Of a DNA stretch of 64,000 nucleotides, positions 20,839 through 33,352 are shown piece by piece. The notes under the pieces were generated by a model. It saw only the letters and a program-made list of their open reading frames with translations, was not told the origin of the DNA and did not search any database. The DNA is from Cryptomeria japonica. Its lineage: Eukaryota; Streptophyta; Pinopsida; Cupressales; Cupressaceae. How positions within the stretch are numbered: position 1 is the stretch's first letter; every line of letters starts with the position of its first letter. Where the stretch lies: positions 377,571,132 to 377,635,131 of the forward strand of contig NC_081407.1 of assembly GCF_030272615.1 (NCBI RefSeq), in the 5' to 3' direction. Both the position numbers and the translations under genes were made by a program.

Positions 20839-23800
20839 CTAGTGAATAAAGGTTCCTAAAGCTACAAATTTTGATAATGCGTCTGCCTCTGTGTTTGCTT
20901 CTCTATATATATGTTTTGCCTCGAAGAGGTCCAAGCTATTTAGGATTTCTAGAATGCTCTCCAAAAGAGCTTGAAGCCTCCAATTGGGGGTTGTCTTCTT
21001 CCTGATAGCATTAATTGCTATCTTCGAATCTCCTTCCACTATAATATTTTTGATTCCATGGTTGATGCAGTCTTTCAAGCCTAATAGTAGAGCGGTGAAC
21101 TCTACTATGTTATTAGTGTCCGGAGGGATTGGTTTTGCCATTTTCCTGATGATTGCTCCTAATTGGTCTCTGATGACATAGCCTATTCCAGAGGGGCCTG
21201 GATTGCCTTTGGAGGCCCCATCAAAATTTAGTTTCACTCAGTCTGGCTTCAGGGGAGACCAAATTGCTCCTTTCCTTTTAATTGAGTTATGGGGAGAGAG
21301 TGAGGGAATAATGATTCCTTGCTAGTTTTGGCTAATTTTCCTATCCCATGAAGAGAAAACTTTAGACTGATTCAGTGCAAAGGATGTTTTTCTATTGATT
21401 GAATCCACTGTTGCCGATTCTATTGAATTTAGAATTGATTTCTGATTTCTAGCTTTACCTTCAAATAGCCTATGGTTCCTTTCTTTCCAAATTTCCCAAA
21501 TTAAGCATGATGGAGCAATTTCCATAATTTGGCTCAGCAAGCTCTCCTTTGTATGAAGAGCCCAACTCTGGAATAGAAGCTTAATTTCATTCGGCAAGAC
21601 TAAGATCAGTTCCAATTTTGCACAGAGCCATCTCCAACATTTAGAGGCAAAGGGACAGGTCAAGAGGAGGTGGTCCACTATCTCCGATTGGGCTTTGCAA
21701 AGTATTCATCTTGAAGGTCCTTCATATCCCATTCTTGTGAACCTATCTGCCATTAGGATTTTTTTTTGAATTGCCAGCCATGCAAAGATGCCCACTTTCG
21801 AGATGACTTTGGAGCTCCAGAACATCTTGAGGGGGATGTTGTGGTTGTTGAGCTCTACTGGGCTAACCAGAATTTTGTAGCCATCCTTTGAGTTATACTA
21901 TCCTATTTTGGAAGGCTCCCAGATGAGTGAATCTTCCCCTCTTCTAGGGGTAATGTTTCTCGCCTGTAGTTGGCCTAAAAGCTCTTCCATGTCCTCCCAT
22001 GGAATTGGCAGGCCCTCCATTGATTTCCACTTCCAGCATAGTGTGTTTGGTGTTTCTTCTATTTCTATATAGTCTTTAACTCGGACTCCCCAGTTTTGTT
22101 TGAACCAGTTTTTTGTTGCAAGGATATGAATTATATTTGCCAGGGGAGGGTAACCACCCCAAGAGTCTTCCCAGAATAGGCTTGCTGAACCATCATGAAT
22201 ATCCCAAGAGACTGAGTTTGAGATCAAGTTTCTAAAAGAGATGATGAAGTTCCATATTCTTGATCCTTTCGGAAATGACTCTGATCTGAGGATGTTTAAA
22301 TTATTCCGATTTAAGAGATACTTTGTTGCTAGCATTCTGACCCAGGATGCATTTGGGTTTTTAATAAATTTCCATACTAGTTTGGCCCCCAAAGCTATAT
22401 TTTGTAATCTAAAATCCTTGATGCCTAAGCCACCCATTGGTTTGGGCTTCATAATTTTGTCCCAAGCTATTAGTGCAATCTTATGCTTCTCTTTAGTGTT
22501 TTGCCAAAAGAAATCCCTCATCTTCTTGATAATGTAGGTGTTGGCACTAGATGTTAGGGATAAAATAGATAAAAGATAAGTTGGTAGAGCTGAGATCACT
22601 GCTTGAATCATGACTAATCTGCTCGCCCAAGACAACCATTTTCCCTTCCAGGCATTTGCACTGCTTTCAACTTTAATTTTTAAGGGATCCCAGAGTTTGG
22701 AGTTCCTCAAACCTCTGTCTATTGGGATGCCCAGATAAGTACATGGAAGGCTTCCTTCTTTGCAATTCAAGATTCTAAGAATTCTGGTCTAAAGTGGAAT
22801 TGCTGTTGAGAAGAAGACTTTAGTTTTGTCCTTGTTTCTTAGTTGGCCTGAAGCCCTTCCATATATCTCTAAGATCTGGTTTAGGTGTTTGGCTTCCTTT
22901 ACTTTTTTTGATCCCAATAAGAGATTATCATCTGCAAACTACTAATGGGTTGCTACAAAGTCTTTAGTTATTTTAACTCCTTCTAGCTGTTGGTTGGTAT
23001 AACTAGCTTTTATGGCTCTTCCTAGAGCCTCCCCCATTATTATGTACAAGAAGGGAGAGAGGGGGTCCCCTTTCCTAATGCCCCTTGAGGAAGAGAAGAA
23101 ACCAGCTGGCTTTCCATTGACTAATATTAAAAATTTGGGCATTGAGATGCACTCAAATACCCAATTTATCCAATGCTTATCAAACCCAAAGGCTTGCAAT
23201 GTTTTACAAAGGAAAGGCCAATCTACACTATCATAAGCTTTTGTAATGTCTAACTTTATTATCATACCGGGCCTATTTGTGCTTTGAAGGGTATGGAGTG
23301 CTTCTTGTGCTATAATCACTCCATCGAGAATTGATCGGCTTGGGACAAACCCTATATGTTCTTCTGAAATGATGTTGTTCATGAGAGGCTTCAATCTATT
23401 GGTCATGATTTTTTAGAGGATTTTATAGACTATATTGCATAGGGAAATAGGCTTGTAGTCTCCCAGATTTTCCGCCTTCTCCTTCTTTGGGACAAGTGCT
23501 ATAAAAGTATTGTTAATCTCTCTGAGGATTTTCCCTGACCTTCTTGAGCACTCTAAGGCATCTGAGAGCTCCTGCCCTAGGATGTGCTAGCATTTCTTAA
23601 AGAAATCTGAAGGAAAGTCATCCAGCCCTGGTGCCTTACCTGAAGGGAGTTGGTTTAGAGCTTGAAGAACATCTTCCATTTTAATTTTCCCATTTAAACT
23701 CTAATTCTGCTCCTCAGATATAATCTTGGGGATCCTAGACAACAGCTTCTTTTGATCCTGAAGATGAGATCCTTCGCTATTATTTAGGAGATTGGAATAG

Positions 23801-25024
23801 TAGGAGATAATCTCCTCTTTTATGACCTCCGGGTCCTCAGAAGATTGGTTATTTCTGATCTGTAGTTTAGATATCCAATTCTTGTTTCTTCTGATTTTAG
23901 TAACATTGTGAAAAAACTTAGTATTTTTATCCCCCATCCTGAGCCAATTCTCCCTTGATTTTTGTTTCCAAAAGATTTCTTCCTTGGAGAGGATATCCTC
24001 GTAATCCAGTAGGAGGGATCTTTCCTTCTGAAAAGATTCTTGATCCATGCCCACTTTGATAATCCTGTCGTTTAGGGCTTCTAATTGCTCTTCTATGTGT
24101 CTTTTTGTGGAGAAGATGTTTTTGAAGTGCTTGGAATTCCATTGAAGCGGTTTCTGTTTGATTAATTTTAGTTTTGCTATGAAACAGAAGAGTTTTGAAC
24201 CCTCAAAGGACTCTTCCTTCCACCATTTTTCAATCAATATCAGAAAATTTGGCTCTTTCATCCACATATTTTTGAATCTAAAGGGGGTCCTGGTTGATGC
24301 CTGGGTGCCTTTTAAAGTGAGTAGGATGGGATAGTGGTCCGAGCCTGAGCATGAGAGAATATTGTAGAGTGGGGTGAAGGGAAAGATAGAAAAATCCCCT
24401 TGCCAGAAGAATCTGTCTATTTTTTTTGCTATATTACTAAAGCCTTTCCTCCTATTGGTCCAAGTGTAAGAGTCTCCTAAATCTATTTCCAAGAGGCCAT
24501 TCCTCTCAATCCAACTATTAAAATCCTGCTGAGCACTCCCTAGGCGAGTGATGCCCCCCCCCCTAATCTGATGCATTCTTGATAGCATTAAAATCACCCC
24601 CAATGACAACTTGTTCCTCAGATAAGATGGACAATACTCCATCCAAAGAAGACCATGTCTATCTCTTTTTGGAGGGGGTCACTGGGACGTATATATTGAT
24701 TATGAAGAAAGAAGTGCTCGATTGTAGGTGAGTAATTTAAACAAGCATCCAGTCCTTATTAGATGCTATTCCTTCAGCTTTAATTTGAGAGGGCTTCCAA
24801 ATTATAATTAGTCCTCCTAAGGAACCCTCTGAAGCTACTATAGTCTCCAAAGAAGATTGGAATGATGAGCTTATCCCATTCCCAAAGGCAACTACAAGCC
24901 TCTCTTCCAATTTAGTTTCTTGTAGTAGGATTATATCTGCACTGACCAAAAGAATTTGTCTTCTGATCACCCTCTGCTTGTTAGGGGCGTTGAGGCTTCT
25001 AACATTCCAAGATAAGATTTTCAT
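20839..25024 (-). pseudogene. LINE ORF2: endonuclease-RT-RNase H polyprotein, broken
   Basis: About 1,395 codons. The APE-type endonuclease starts MKILSWNVRSLN with LLQETK and, after stops, VVIGGDFNAI and GSDHYPI. A G-run (plus-strand C-run at about 24547-24556) causes a frameshift. RT motifs: KAPGLDDFPSDFFKK, FIALVPKKE, KLDITKAYDSVDW, SRGIRKGDPLSPFLY and FADDNLLL; two stops (TAG TAG) precede FADD. A zinc-binding region with HLLLTCPFASKCW follows. The C-terminal RNase H (21237-20839) is KLNFDGASKGNPG, EGDSK and NTEADALSK, with D, E and D intact. Such RNase H domains on plant L1s are established as a later acquisition. Stops often replace Trp or Gln codons by one transition. RT itself can no longer be made as one protein. 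Confidence 0.9.
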
Positions 25025-27048
25025 TGTTGTTCAGGAAGGGGATTTCCCTTCCCTACTTTCCAAAGATCCAATAGTTTGGATTGATTCTCCATCATTCCAT
25101 CTAGGGATCTGACCTCTATGAAAGATTTTCTCCCCTTCTTGGGAGGGGAAGAGCCAAAATCCGGCTTTTCCAGGCCCTCTTGATTCTGATGAATCCCTAG
25201 CTTCTTTTTCTCCTTAATTTGGGAGTAGAGCACTGCCAAGGGTGTGTCTAAAATTGCCTCCTGGTCCTCCTCTCCTAGCATGGCATTCTGAAGAAGGTTC
25301 TGAGCATCCTGGTCCAAAGGTAAATCCAGGCCGATTGATTCAAAGGGTGGGGATGAAAGGGAGGGGAAGGGGATTTCCAAAGATAGGTTGAGAAGGGGCT
25401 TGTGGTGGAGACAATCCAATAAGGGGGAAATTTCTCCCTCTAAAAGGGAAAAGTCTGTATTGGCCTCGAAGTCTGCTTTGAGATCCTCTTCAATAATCTC
25501 TTCCTCAAGCAATGCTTTTGCAGGGTGAATATTTTTGGATTTTGCAAATTTGGCTGTGCGAGAAGATCCCTTTATCTTATTGGACCTAGAGCCGCTTTTC
25601 CTTCTTGTGGCTTTAGGTGGAGGGTGGGAAAGGAATTTGAAAGCCCCTTTACTCAAAGCTGGTGTTTTTTTTTACCCAAATAGACTCCTGATTGCCTTTT
25701 GGGAATGAGGTTTGGCAATCGGGGATAAGATGAGATGAGGACTAGAGCCCATGGAGGGGGGGGAATCCAAAGGAATAGGGCTTCGGAGCGGGAGAACCTA
25801 ACGAGCAATATTGGTTCCCAAACTCACACCAGCGGAGGGGGAGAGGAGGACAAGGGGATCCGAAGCCACTAAAGAAACCAGGGGAGGAGAAGAGGCCATA
25901 CCTGAGGACTGGCGCAAGGACTTTGAAGGGGCTTGGACCGGTATCTCGACTTCTGTTTCCAACTTCGAGCCTCTCTTTTGAGGAATTGGGCTTGCAAATT
26001 GGTTTGATTGCTGAAGGAGGAGATTGATGAATCCAATAGACACTGCCAAGGAGCTATTATTGACTATTTGGTTTCTCAAAATGCATTTGCCAGGAGCTCC
26101 TTTACCCAATGTAGTCACTTTTTGCTTCCATCTACCTAACTCTGAGATGATCTCGAGCTCACTGTAAAAATCTTTGGACAAGTCGATCTCGACATAAATA
26201 TTTGCCACGTCCCCATTCTTTCCTTCGAAGAAGTCTGCTTCAATCCCTACAAGAAATCCAAGGGCATCCCCTATATTAAGAAGAGATTCTGGGCACCAGT
26301 ATTCTGAAGGAAGGCCAACTAGGGATAGCCAGACAAGAGTTTTCTCAAATCTGTATTGGGCTGGATCAAACCCTAGTTTCCAATCCAAGAAATGGAATGT
26401 GGAGCCTTGGCAGAACAAAGGACTACCCTTTGTGATTGTTTTCTTTAGTGTCTCATCCACACATTCTATAAACAAGAAGTCATTCTGCAATTGTCTCACT
26501 ATTATGAGGTCTGGAAAGGATGATACCCACCACTCCACGACTTCCTTGCTTGTCCCACTAGTGCCACACTATTTCGCAAAGAAAGCATTCTCCTTGAAGC
26601 GGACAAGCGAGGGGTTTAGGGCATTCGAGGGAAGCACAAAGAGTTTATTACCCATTGCTTTCCTTGACCATTTCTGAGCCTTGTTCGCACTTCCCTGTTG
26701 GTTGGGCCCTGAGGGAAAAGGGTTATGAGAACTCGAGGGGAGTACAAAGAGATTGCTTCCCGCTTTCCTTGGCCATTTCCGATCCCTTCTCTTAAATCCC
26801 CGATGATTGGTCCCTGAGGGGAAAGCATTTCCTGAGTCCTTGGCTCGCAGATCTCTATTCGGCGGACCTAAGGTGCTCCACACCTTGTTAGGCCACCCTG
26901 TTGTTAATAAAGGACGGTCTTGTGGTCTTTGATGCCTAGGCTGCATCTTGGAGTGCAAAGATTGTTTAGGAGTGGTGAAGCTTCTCTTATAAGTTGAAAT
27001 GGTTATGCAGTTTGATCCTGTCGCAACCTTTTTTGCCCAGGAGTCCAA
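25021..27048 (-). pseudogene. LINE ORF1 (DUF4283-like RNA-binding), broken
   Basis: The frame starts at 27048 (MDSWAKKVATGS). It has a basic N-terminus with two copies of a ~35-residue repeat (NLFVLPSS, KLFVLPSN) and an in-frame stop near 26568. A DUF4283-type region follows (WWVSSFPDLIIVRQLQNDFL, GLPSEYWCPESL), as is usual in plant L1 ORF1. A second stop near 25800 leads into the acidic C-terminal part (25656-25021). Its TGA overlaps the ORF2 ATG as ATGA (25021-25024), suggesting translational coupling of ORF2. The CCHC knuckle seen in some plant L1 ORF1s is not evident. Confidence 0.8.
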
Positions 27049-27479
27049 GTTTTGATATTCCTCAGTGACATTTTGCCGAGAATGCCTATAAAAGCAGTTC
27101 TCCTAGCTCTGAGACAGCTTTCGATTTTGGTACCCCAATCTATGGCACTGCTGGAGGGGAATAAATCCATAAGAAGTCCATCCCTGGTTTCTGATCCAAC
27201 CCTGGCTTCTCAAAGGTCCGTTTCCGTGAGAGGGCCAACTCAACATTACTAGAATTTAGATTTTGGTGCTTCTCTTCTTATTGTCTAGGTTATCTCTCCT
27301 ACTCATAGTCTGATCCTGCCTCAGTCATCTAATCATTGTCAGTCTTCCTATCTAGACAGATCCTCCTTATCTATTTTATGACGATTATCCAACACCAACT
27401 TGTGAGAAATGTGTATTTTGCGTAGAGTCCTCTGGAAAGGCCTGAAGAAGCATCACTGAAACTTACCTCGAATCAAACA

Positions 27480-27890
27480 CCGCATCCTCAATTTTTCTAT
27501 TAATACCTTCATTAGCTAGAAAATCTACCTCCCTGTTTTCTTTGCGGTAGATGTGAACTATGGATAAATCCATAAGGAGCGTTAAACCTCTCTTTGATCA
27601 TCAAGAACCATCTTGTCAATTTCCTGTTTGACAATTGATTTTTTGCAACTGCATTTACAATTAATTTTGAGTCCCCTTCTATATCCAAATGATTCATTTT
27701 TGCCTCTATACACAGCCTTAATCCTCTCTCCAAAGCCATCATTCCAGCTTCATTATTGGAAGCCATCCCAATATAGCCATTAGCAGCAACCACCAGACTA
27801 CCATTCCAGTCTCAGATTAAGCATCCATACCTAGCCTCCTTGAGGTTGCCTCTAGCGGGCCCATCAAAATTAAGCTCAAATCGACCTACT
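27480..27890 (-). pseudogene. RNase H domain of older LINE ORF2
   Basis: The minus strand reads LNFDGPARGN, MASNNEAGMMALERG and DIEGDSKLIVNA, so D, E and D of the RNase H active site are all visible. The first and later parts are separated by a stop. It is open over 93 codons at 27512-27793. The domain differs clearly from that of the younger LINE, so the two elements are separate families. Confidence 0.75.
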
Positions 27891-27999
27891 TATGGCATAT
27901 TTCACATCCCGCCAAAATTCTATTTTTATTCTTAGTTTTAATGATCCATGTAGCATTATCAAGTTGCCGCCAAATACCCTATAGTCTTTTGTCCCATGA

Positions 28000-30900
28000 A
28001 GAATAAGACGTGATCTTTTTTAATCTTAGTTTACCTCTCTCTGTTTCACAAATGGCTCCCTGTATCTAATTTAAAAGTGATTTGATGGATATCTCCTATT
28101 CACTGAATACCCTACAATTCCTTTCCTTCTAGATATCTTCCATGCAATCGCGGCTGGTCCAGTCAACCATGCATCACCCCATACAGAGGATACACTCCCA
28201 ATCGACCATCCACATAAAAATTCATATACAGTGAATTATTTTGTGAAATAGACCAACCCAAACTAGCCATCAACCAATCCCAGCATCGAGAAGCAAACTG
28301 GCACTGAAGGGGCGAATGATTGGCAGTTTCCTCATTTTCTTTATATAAGGGGCAAATACTCGATCCTTCTGTGCCAATAGTTTTTAATCTCCCTTATAAG
28401 GATTTTCCCATGTAGTGCCACCCATAAGTAATGTTTGACACGAGGAAGAACCACCTTATGCCAACAAATCTTTGATGGACATTGAATGTCACACCCCTTT
28501 CATTGTAGAGTATATCCTAGGTTTACCTTGTACTCCCCATTCTTTGCAGCGCACCAAATAACTTCATCATTGTCTCTGGATAAGATCATTCTCCTATTTT
28601 TTTAGTAGATTCTCCATCTTGGAGGCATCCTCTTCGCTAAGATCAGACATGTCAAGATATTGTCATCCAAAGAAGGAGACACCATCCTCCAAGAATATTA
28701 CATAATCTATTAGATATATGCCAAATCTATTCTCCATGCCCCCGATCCATTCTCTACTTTCGATTGTCAATTCTCCTTTCCATGAATCCCTCAAAAAAAA
28801 AAAAAATTCCTCTTATTGCCAATTTTCCAGGTTAAGTGCTTTGTAATTATTTTCCTACTCTCCCATATGAACCTCCATACCTTCGAGCCTCCCACACTAT
28901 TTTCCATAGTGAATATTCTTTCCAGCACCTTCGAGTCTAGATATTTCCTCCTCATTATCCCACACCACAATTTATCAAGGCATCTATACAATTTCCATGC
29001 CAATTTGGCACCCAATGCTCTACAAATTCATTTTCCGAAGACCAGCACCTCCATCCTCTTTTGTCATGCATGTCATTTCCCAATTAATTAAGGGAATCCT
29101 TCTCTCCTCCTTAGCTCCTTCCCATAAGAACCGTTTCATGTATCCATCCAATACCGATATAGATTTTCTTCTGAGTTGAAAACATGACATCACATAGATA
29201 GGCACCACAGATAAGACTACTTTGATCATTGTGTTTCTACCCGCTTGTGATAACCATCTAATTTTTCATGCCATGGTCTTGGCTTGGGACTTATTAATAG
29301 TTTCCCCCAATGCATGGTCCTACCACATCCCAAGAACAACTGAGCGCCCAAATATTTTCCCAAAAATGTAGAAACTTTGAAGCCAAGAATCCCAACTATG
29401 CGTTTCTATAGACATTTATTTGTATTTATGAAAAAGATTTCTAATTTTACCTTGTTCATAGATTGCCCCGATGCTTCTGAATATTCTTCTAATGTAGCTT
29501 TATGACTTTGGCTTCTACAATAGTGGCCTCTCCAGACAACAGCGTATTATTAGCAAATTGAATGTATGTGTAATCAGGTTCAAATCATTTGAAATTGATA
29601 TACCCCTCCAATCCCCCAACAACATCCTCTACCTAATACTTTTGCTAAGTGCCTCCACCATGAGCACACAAAGGAATGGAGAAATCAAATTGCCTTGTCT
29701 GATTTCATTAGTTGCTTGGAAGAAACCATTCATGGATCCATTATCAAAACCAAATTTGTTTAGGACCTGCAATGGAAACTCCCAATTCACTCGATCATAT
29801 GCTTTAACTCATATAAAGCTTAATAATCATTCCTTTAGAATTTTTTCTCATATTTGATTGAATGGTTCATTTCTGAAGTTGTAATGATGCTATATGTTAT
29901 TTCCCTCCTTGAAATAAAGTCATTTTATTCCTCTGTAATCAACTTATTGATGCAACATTACAATCTATTAGCCATGGTCTTCAAAATAATTTTTTATAAT
30001 GAATTGCATAATGATATCAGTCTATATTCCTCTATTTGCTCACGATCATTTTTCTTGGATATTAGAAAAATGATTGTATTATTTAGTTCTCTAACAAATC
30101 TCTTGCTTTTCTAAAAGTCTTCAACCACTTCTTGTATATCTCCCCCCATGAACTACCAACACATTTGAAACAATTTCACTATGAAGCCATCAGGACCGGG
30201 TTCCTTATTAGGTTGCATTTGAAGTAATGTGTTTCACACTTCCTCTAATGTGTATGGTGAAGTCAACATTTTATTATCCTCCTCACTCACAATACTGAGA
30301 ATTGTGCTTAAAATATTATCCGTTTGAGCTGCATCGCTCTCGATGGTAGTGCCAAAAAAATTATGAAAATAGTCCACCACAATCAATCCAATATCATCCA
30401 CATCTTAACACCAAGTCTCGTCCTCCCTCTCAACACCATCAATTCTGTTAAGAGTGTTTTTTTCCTTCACATATGTGTGATTTTTTTTTTGTGTTGGCAT
30501 CTCCTTCAGCAATCCAAAGTTCTCTCACCTTATATCTCCAGTAAATTTCTTCTTTTTCAAGCAGGTCTGCAAGCTTAGTTTTCAACTCCTTTTCTTTTAT
30601 ATATTCTACTTCAATCATTCCAGTTTGGATTTTTTTTTAATTTAAAATATTTAACTCTTCCTCTATATCAATTTTCTCTGTAAATTTTTTTTGAAACTCT
30701 CCCTATTCCAAATTTTAACCTTTTCTTTAATATATTGCAATATTTTCACTAAGCGAAAGCTAGACGTACCTTTAATAAAGTTGCATTCTCTCCATCAATA
30801 TTCCAATTTGTCGATGAGAATCTAATATTTCCACCACATTCTCTCAAACTTGAAATAGCCTCTCAGAGGTTTTTCGCAATTGCCCATCTCCAACTGGATA

Positions 30901-31400
30901 GGAAAATGATCTGGAATTATGATTAGAAGGGTCAATGAGGAAAATTTAATATTGCTATATATCCATTCGCTTCCTACAAGAAAGTGATGTAGTCTTTCTA
31001 ATATTTTGGTGAAGCCAGTTCTTCTATTGGTCCAAGTGTATAGACCATTCTTTGGAATTACATCAAAAAGTCTATTCTCCTCTACAAATTGCTCGAAATC
31101 ACTCATTGTTCTATTTATCTTGGTGATGCCACCACTCTTCTCCCTTAGATCAAGGATGGCATTGAAATCTCCACCAACTATTGGATTGACTATGTCTTTC
31201 ATCTTCTCCTTCAAAATTTCCCATATCCTCGCTTTGTCTTCCATTTTGGTGGACCCATAAAGGTAAAAAAGTGGGAACTTCATGCTTGTATTTCTACACC
31301 TGACTTCACACATCATCCTATGGAGATCTTTCTCTAGCAAATGGATGTCATCTTTGAATGGATTCCAAAGTACACCCAATCCACCTGACGGTCCTAACAC
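28000..31400 (-). pseudogene. Older LINE ORF2: endonuclease and reverse transcriptase, dead
   Basis: Endonuclease part 31400-30822: GPSGGLGVLWNPF, VGGDFNAILD, YTWTNRRTGF; the usual SDH has become PDH. The RT part has KAYDRVNWEF, then EIRQGNLIS (family GIRQGDPLS). At the catalytic centre the minus strand reads QFANNTLL where the family has QFADDTLL, the Asn codons being 29546-29551. A downstream WxIxxxK block (28791-29229) and zinc-binding region (about 28500-28000) follow. The Asp-to-Asn changes are G-to-A transitions, in line with decay after DNA methylation. Confidence 0.75.
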
Positions 31401-31576
31401 CTCTTAAAAAACACCCTCCCATTTCCAACAAAAATTCAAGAAATTATCTATATTGACTTGTTTAATCTTTATTTCCTCGAGAACTACAATTTCACTCAGA
31501 TTCTTCTCCAGATAGAACCTAAGTAAGTCTCTATTTTTAGGGATTGATAGGCCCCTGAATTTCCATTTAATGATCC

Positions 31577-32845
31577 TCATTGATCCCCAATGGAGGCTTT
31601 CCCTCCCTTGGTCATGTTCAGGAAATCAGCCACACTTACAATTCCTTTCTCCTTTTCTTTATCTTCCCTTTTTTGCTTATTACTCCCCCTCTCTCTTCCC
31701 TTCTTCCTTCTAAGTAATATATTAGTCGATTGGCTAATACATCGGGGATATGTTATACCTAATTCATCTATTTCAAAAAAGTTCTCGTCTGAATCTGCCT
31801 CTTCCACTTCATTGTCTATATTTTCCCCATCTGTATTTCTATATGCTTCAACAATTAGCGGACCATCATTTTGCCTCTGACTTTCTTTAGCAAATGATGA
31901 AGTGTTGTGTTTTCTACCACCCACTTTCTCTATCAAATTTGACTGCCCTTCACAATGATTGTCATTTATTTTCTATGCGGCTGCATCTTTCTTGTGAACA
32001 ATGTTTTGCTCCTTTGGCATCCCTTTTTTTGTGATCTTAGCCTTCACTCTCTAGTCCTTTTGTACATGATTTCTTTTATTGCATCATGAACAAAAATTAT
32101 TTTCTTCTTGTATCTTTATTTGCTACAACCAATTGCCTTGAACACATAACCAATTTTTTTTAGTATCGGTTTGACCTTCGTGATACAAATTCTTGCATAG
32201 ATGTATGAATTGTTGTCTACCAATTCTACATCTATCTCCATAAGAGTTCCCAATGATCTTCCAATTTTTTCCAAGCATTCTTCTGACAAATATTTTGTTG
32301 GTAAATTATAGATTCTAATCCATGTTGGTCTATCATATGGGTTTAAGTTTAGAGGACCAAAATTTGGGTACCATGGTTTCATATATAGTGGATGATCATT
32401 CACACACTAGAGTCCATTTTGCAAGATTTTCTCCTTTTCCTCCGTACTTCCAAAGATGACAACAAAAAACCTTTTGGTAGAAATTTTATGATTGATGGTT
32501 TTTTTCCTAGTTTTCTTCCACCCATGCCCTAATTTTTTTCTGTTTGAAATTAGGCCCAATGATTTTGCAAATAATTTCCAATTCCTCAAACAATTTAGTT
32601 TCTACTTCAACTTCCTTTGCTATATCAATTGTTTGATATATACTATGCATCGAGGATGAACATGGAGATTAGGAGTCTTTCCGATTATCCACTTCTTGGG
32701 ATTTCCTTATATTCTCAAGGCCATTTTGATCACCAATTCCTCCCTTTACCTTACTAAGTATATCTCCCTCCCTTCCATTATGTGGCTTACCAGATCTATC
32801 ATCCCTAGGTTGTTTTAACGGTCTATTTGCAGAGTGTCCTTTCAT
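31577..32845 (-). pseudogene. Older LINE ORF1 (DUF4283-like), broken
   Basis: It starts at 32845 (MKGHSANRPLKQ). The DUF4283-like core is spread over 32589-32116 with a stop between (FVVIFGSTEEKEKILQNG, then RPTWIRIYNLPTKYLSEECL). The C-terminal part (31936-31577) is acidic then basic (RRKKGRERGSNKQKRE). Multiple stops and frameshifts are present. Confidence 0.65.
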
Positions 32846-32859
32846 CCTTCTTAATTAAA

Positions 32860-33338
32860 CTAATTAATTATAATAAATTTAATTAATTTAGATTTAATTA
32901 TAAATTATGATTTTAATATTAATTTGGTAATTGAAATATGAAATGTTAATAAAAATATTTTTATTTAATTTAATACTTATGAGTATATAAAGGTTGATGA
33001 AGATTTGAATATAGTTTGTTTTGAATATTAGGAACTGTAGACCACATATCAATAATTGTTTTGGAATAACAATAATTTCTAGATTCTTTGTAGGGATGAG
33101 TTTGTGAATTTGAAACTAATCAACTACAAAATTATTTTGGGTTCATATATTATAATGTGTGATCTATCTAGACTATTTTTCTTCACTTTGATTAATGTAT
33201 TGCAGTTTCATTTGTGCTTCACAATATCTATGGATTGTCACTATTTATAAATACCTTTGTAGAGATATTTATTTGTCACAATAGAATCCATTCTCCTAGG
33301 TCAATACTAAAAAATATGTACAAATAATAAGTAATAAC
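32860..33338. other. AT-rich spacer, no gene seen
   Basis: A TTAATT-rich stretch between the 5' end of the older LINE and LINE copy B. No coding frame is supported. Confidence 0.6.
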
Positions 33339-33352
33339 AATCTTCAGTAATG

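Larger units (their letters stand above)
19243..27242 (-). mobile_element. Full-length 8.0-kb LINE (L1 type with RNase H)
   Basis: Exactly 8,000 bp between perfect 16-bp TSDs, minus strand. In element sense: short 5' UTR, ORF1 (27048-25021), ORF2 with endonuclease, reverse transcriptase, zinc-binding region and RNase H (25024-20839), an extra frame ORF3 (20356-19517), a 3' UTR and an A-rich tail (19243-19262). The 3' end reads 'gcctttacggacc' before the tail. Damage is moderate: scattered TAG/TGA stops, mostly explained by single transitions, and a few indels. It sits inside the 3' region of the older LINE. Confidence 0.93.
18474..32850 (-). mobile_element. Older LINE (L1 type), split by a younger LINE
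   Basis: In element sense: ORF1 from 32845, ORF2 with EN (about 31400-30822), RT (about 30250-28700), zinc-binding region (about 28500-28000) and RNase H (27860-27480), then a 3' region that resumes at 19226 past the nested element and ends in an A-rich tail (T-rich 18474-18494 on the plus strand). Without the nested element it is about 6.4 kb. It carries many stops, frameshifts and replaced catalytic residues. I could not fix its TSD because both flanks are AT-rich. Confidence 0.8.
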
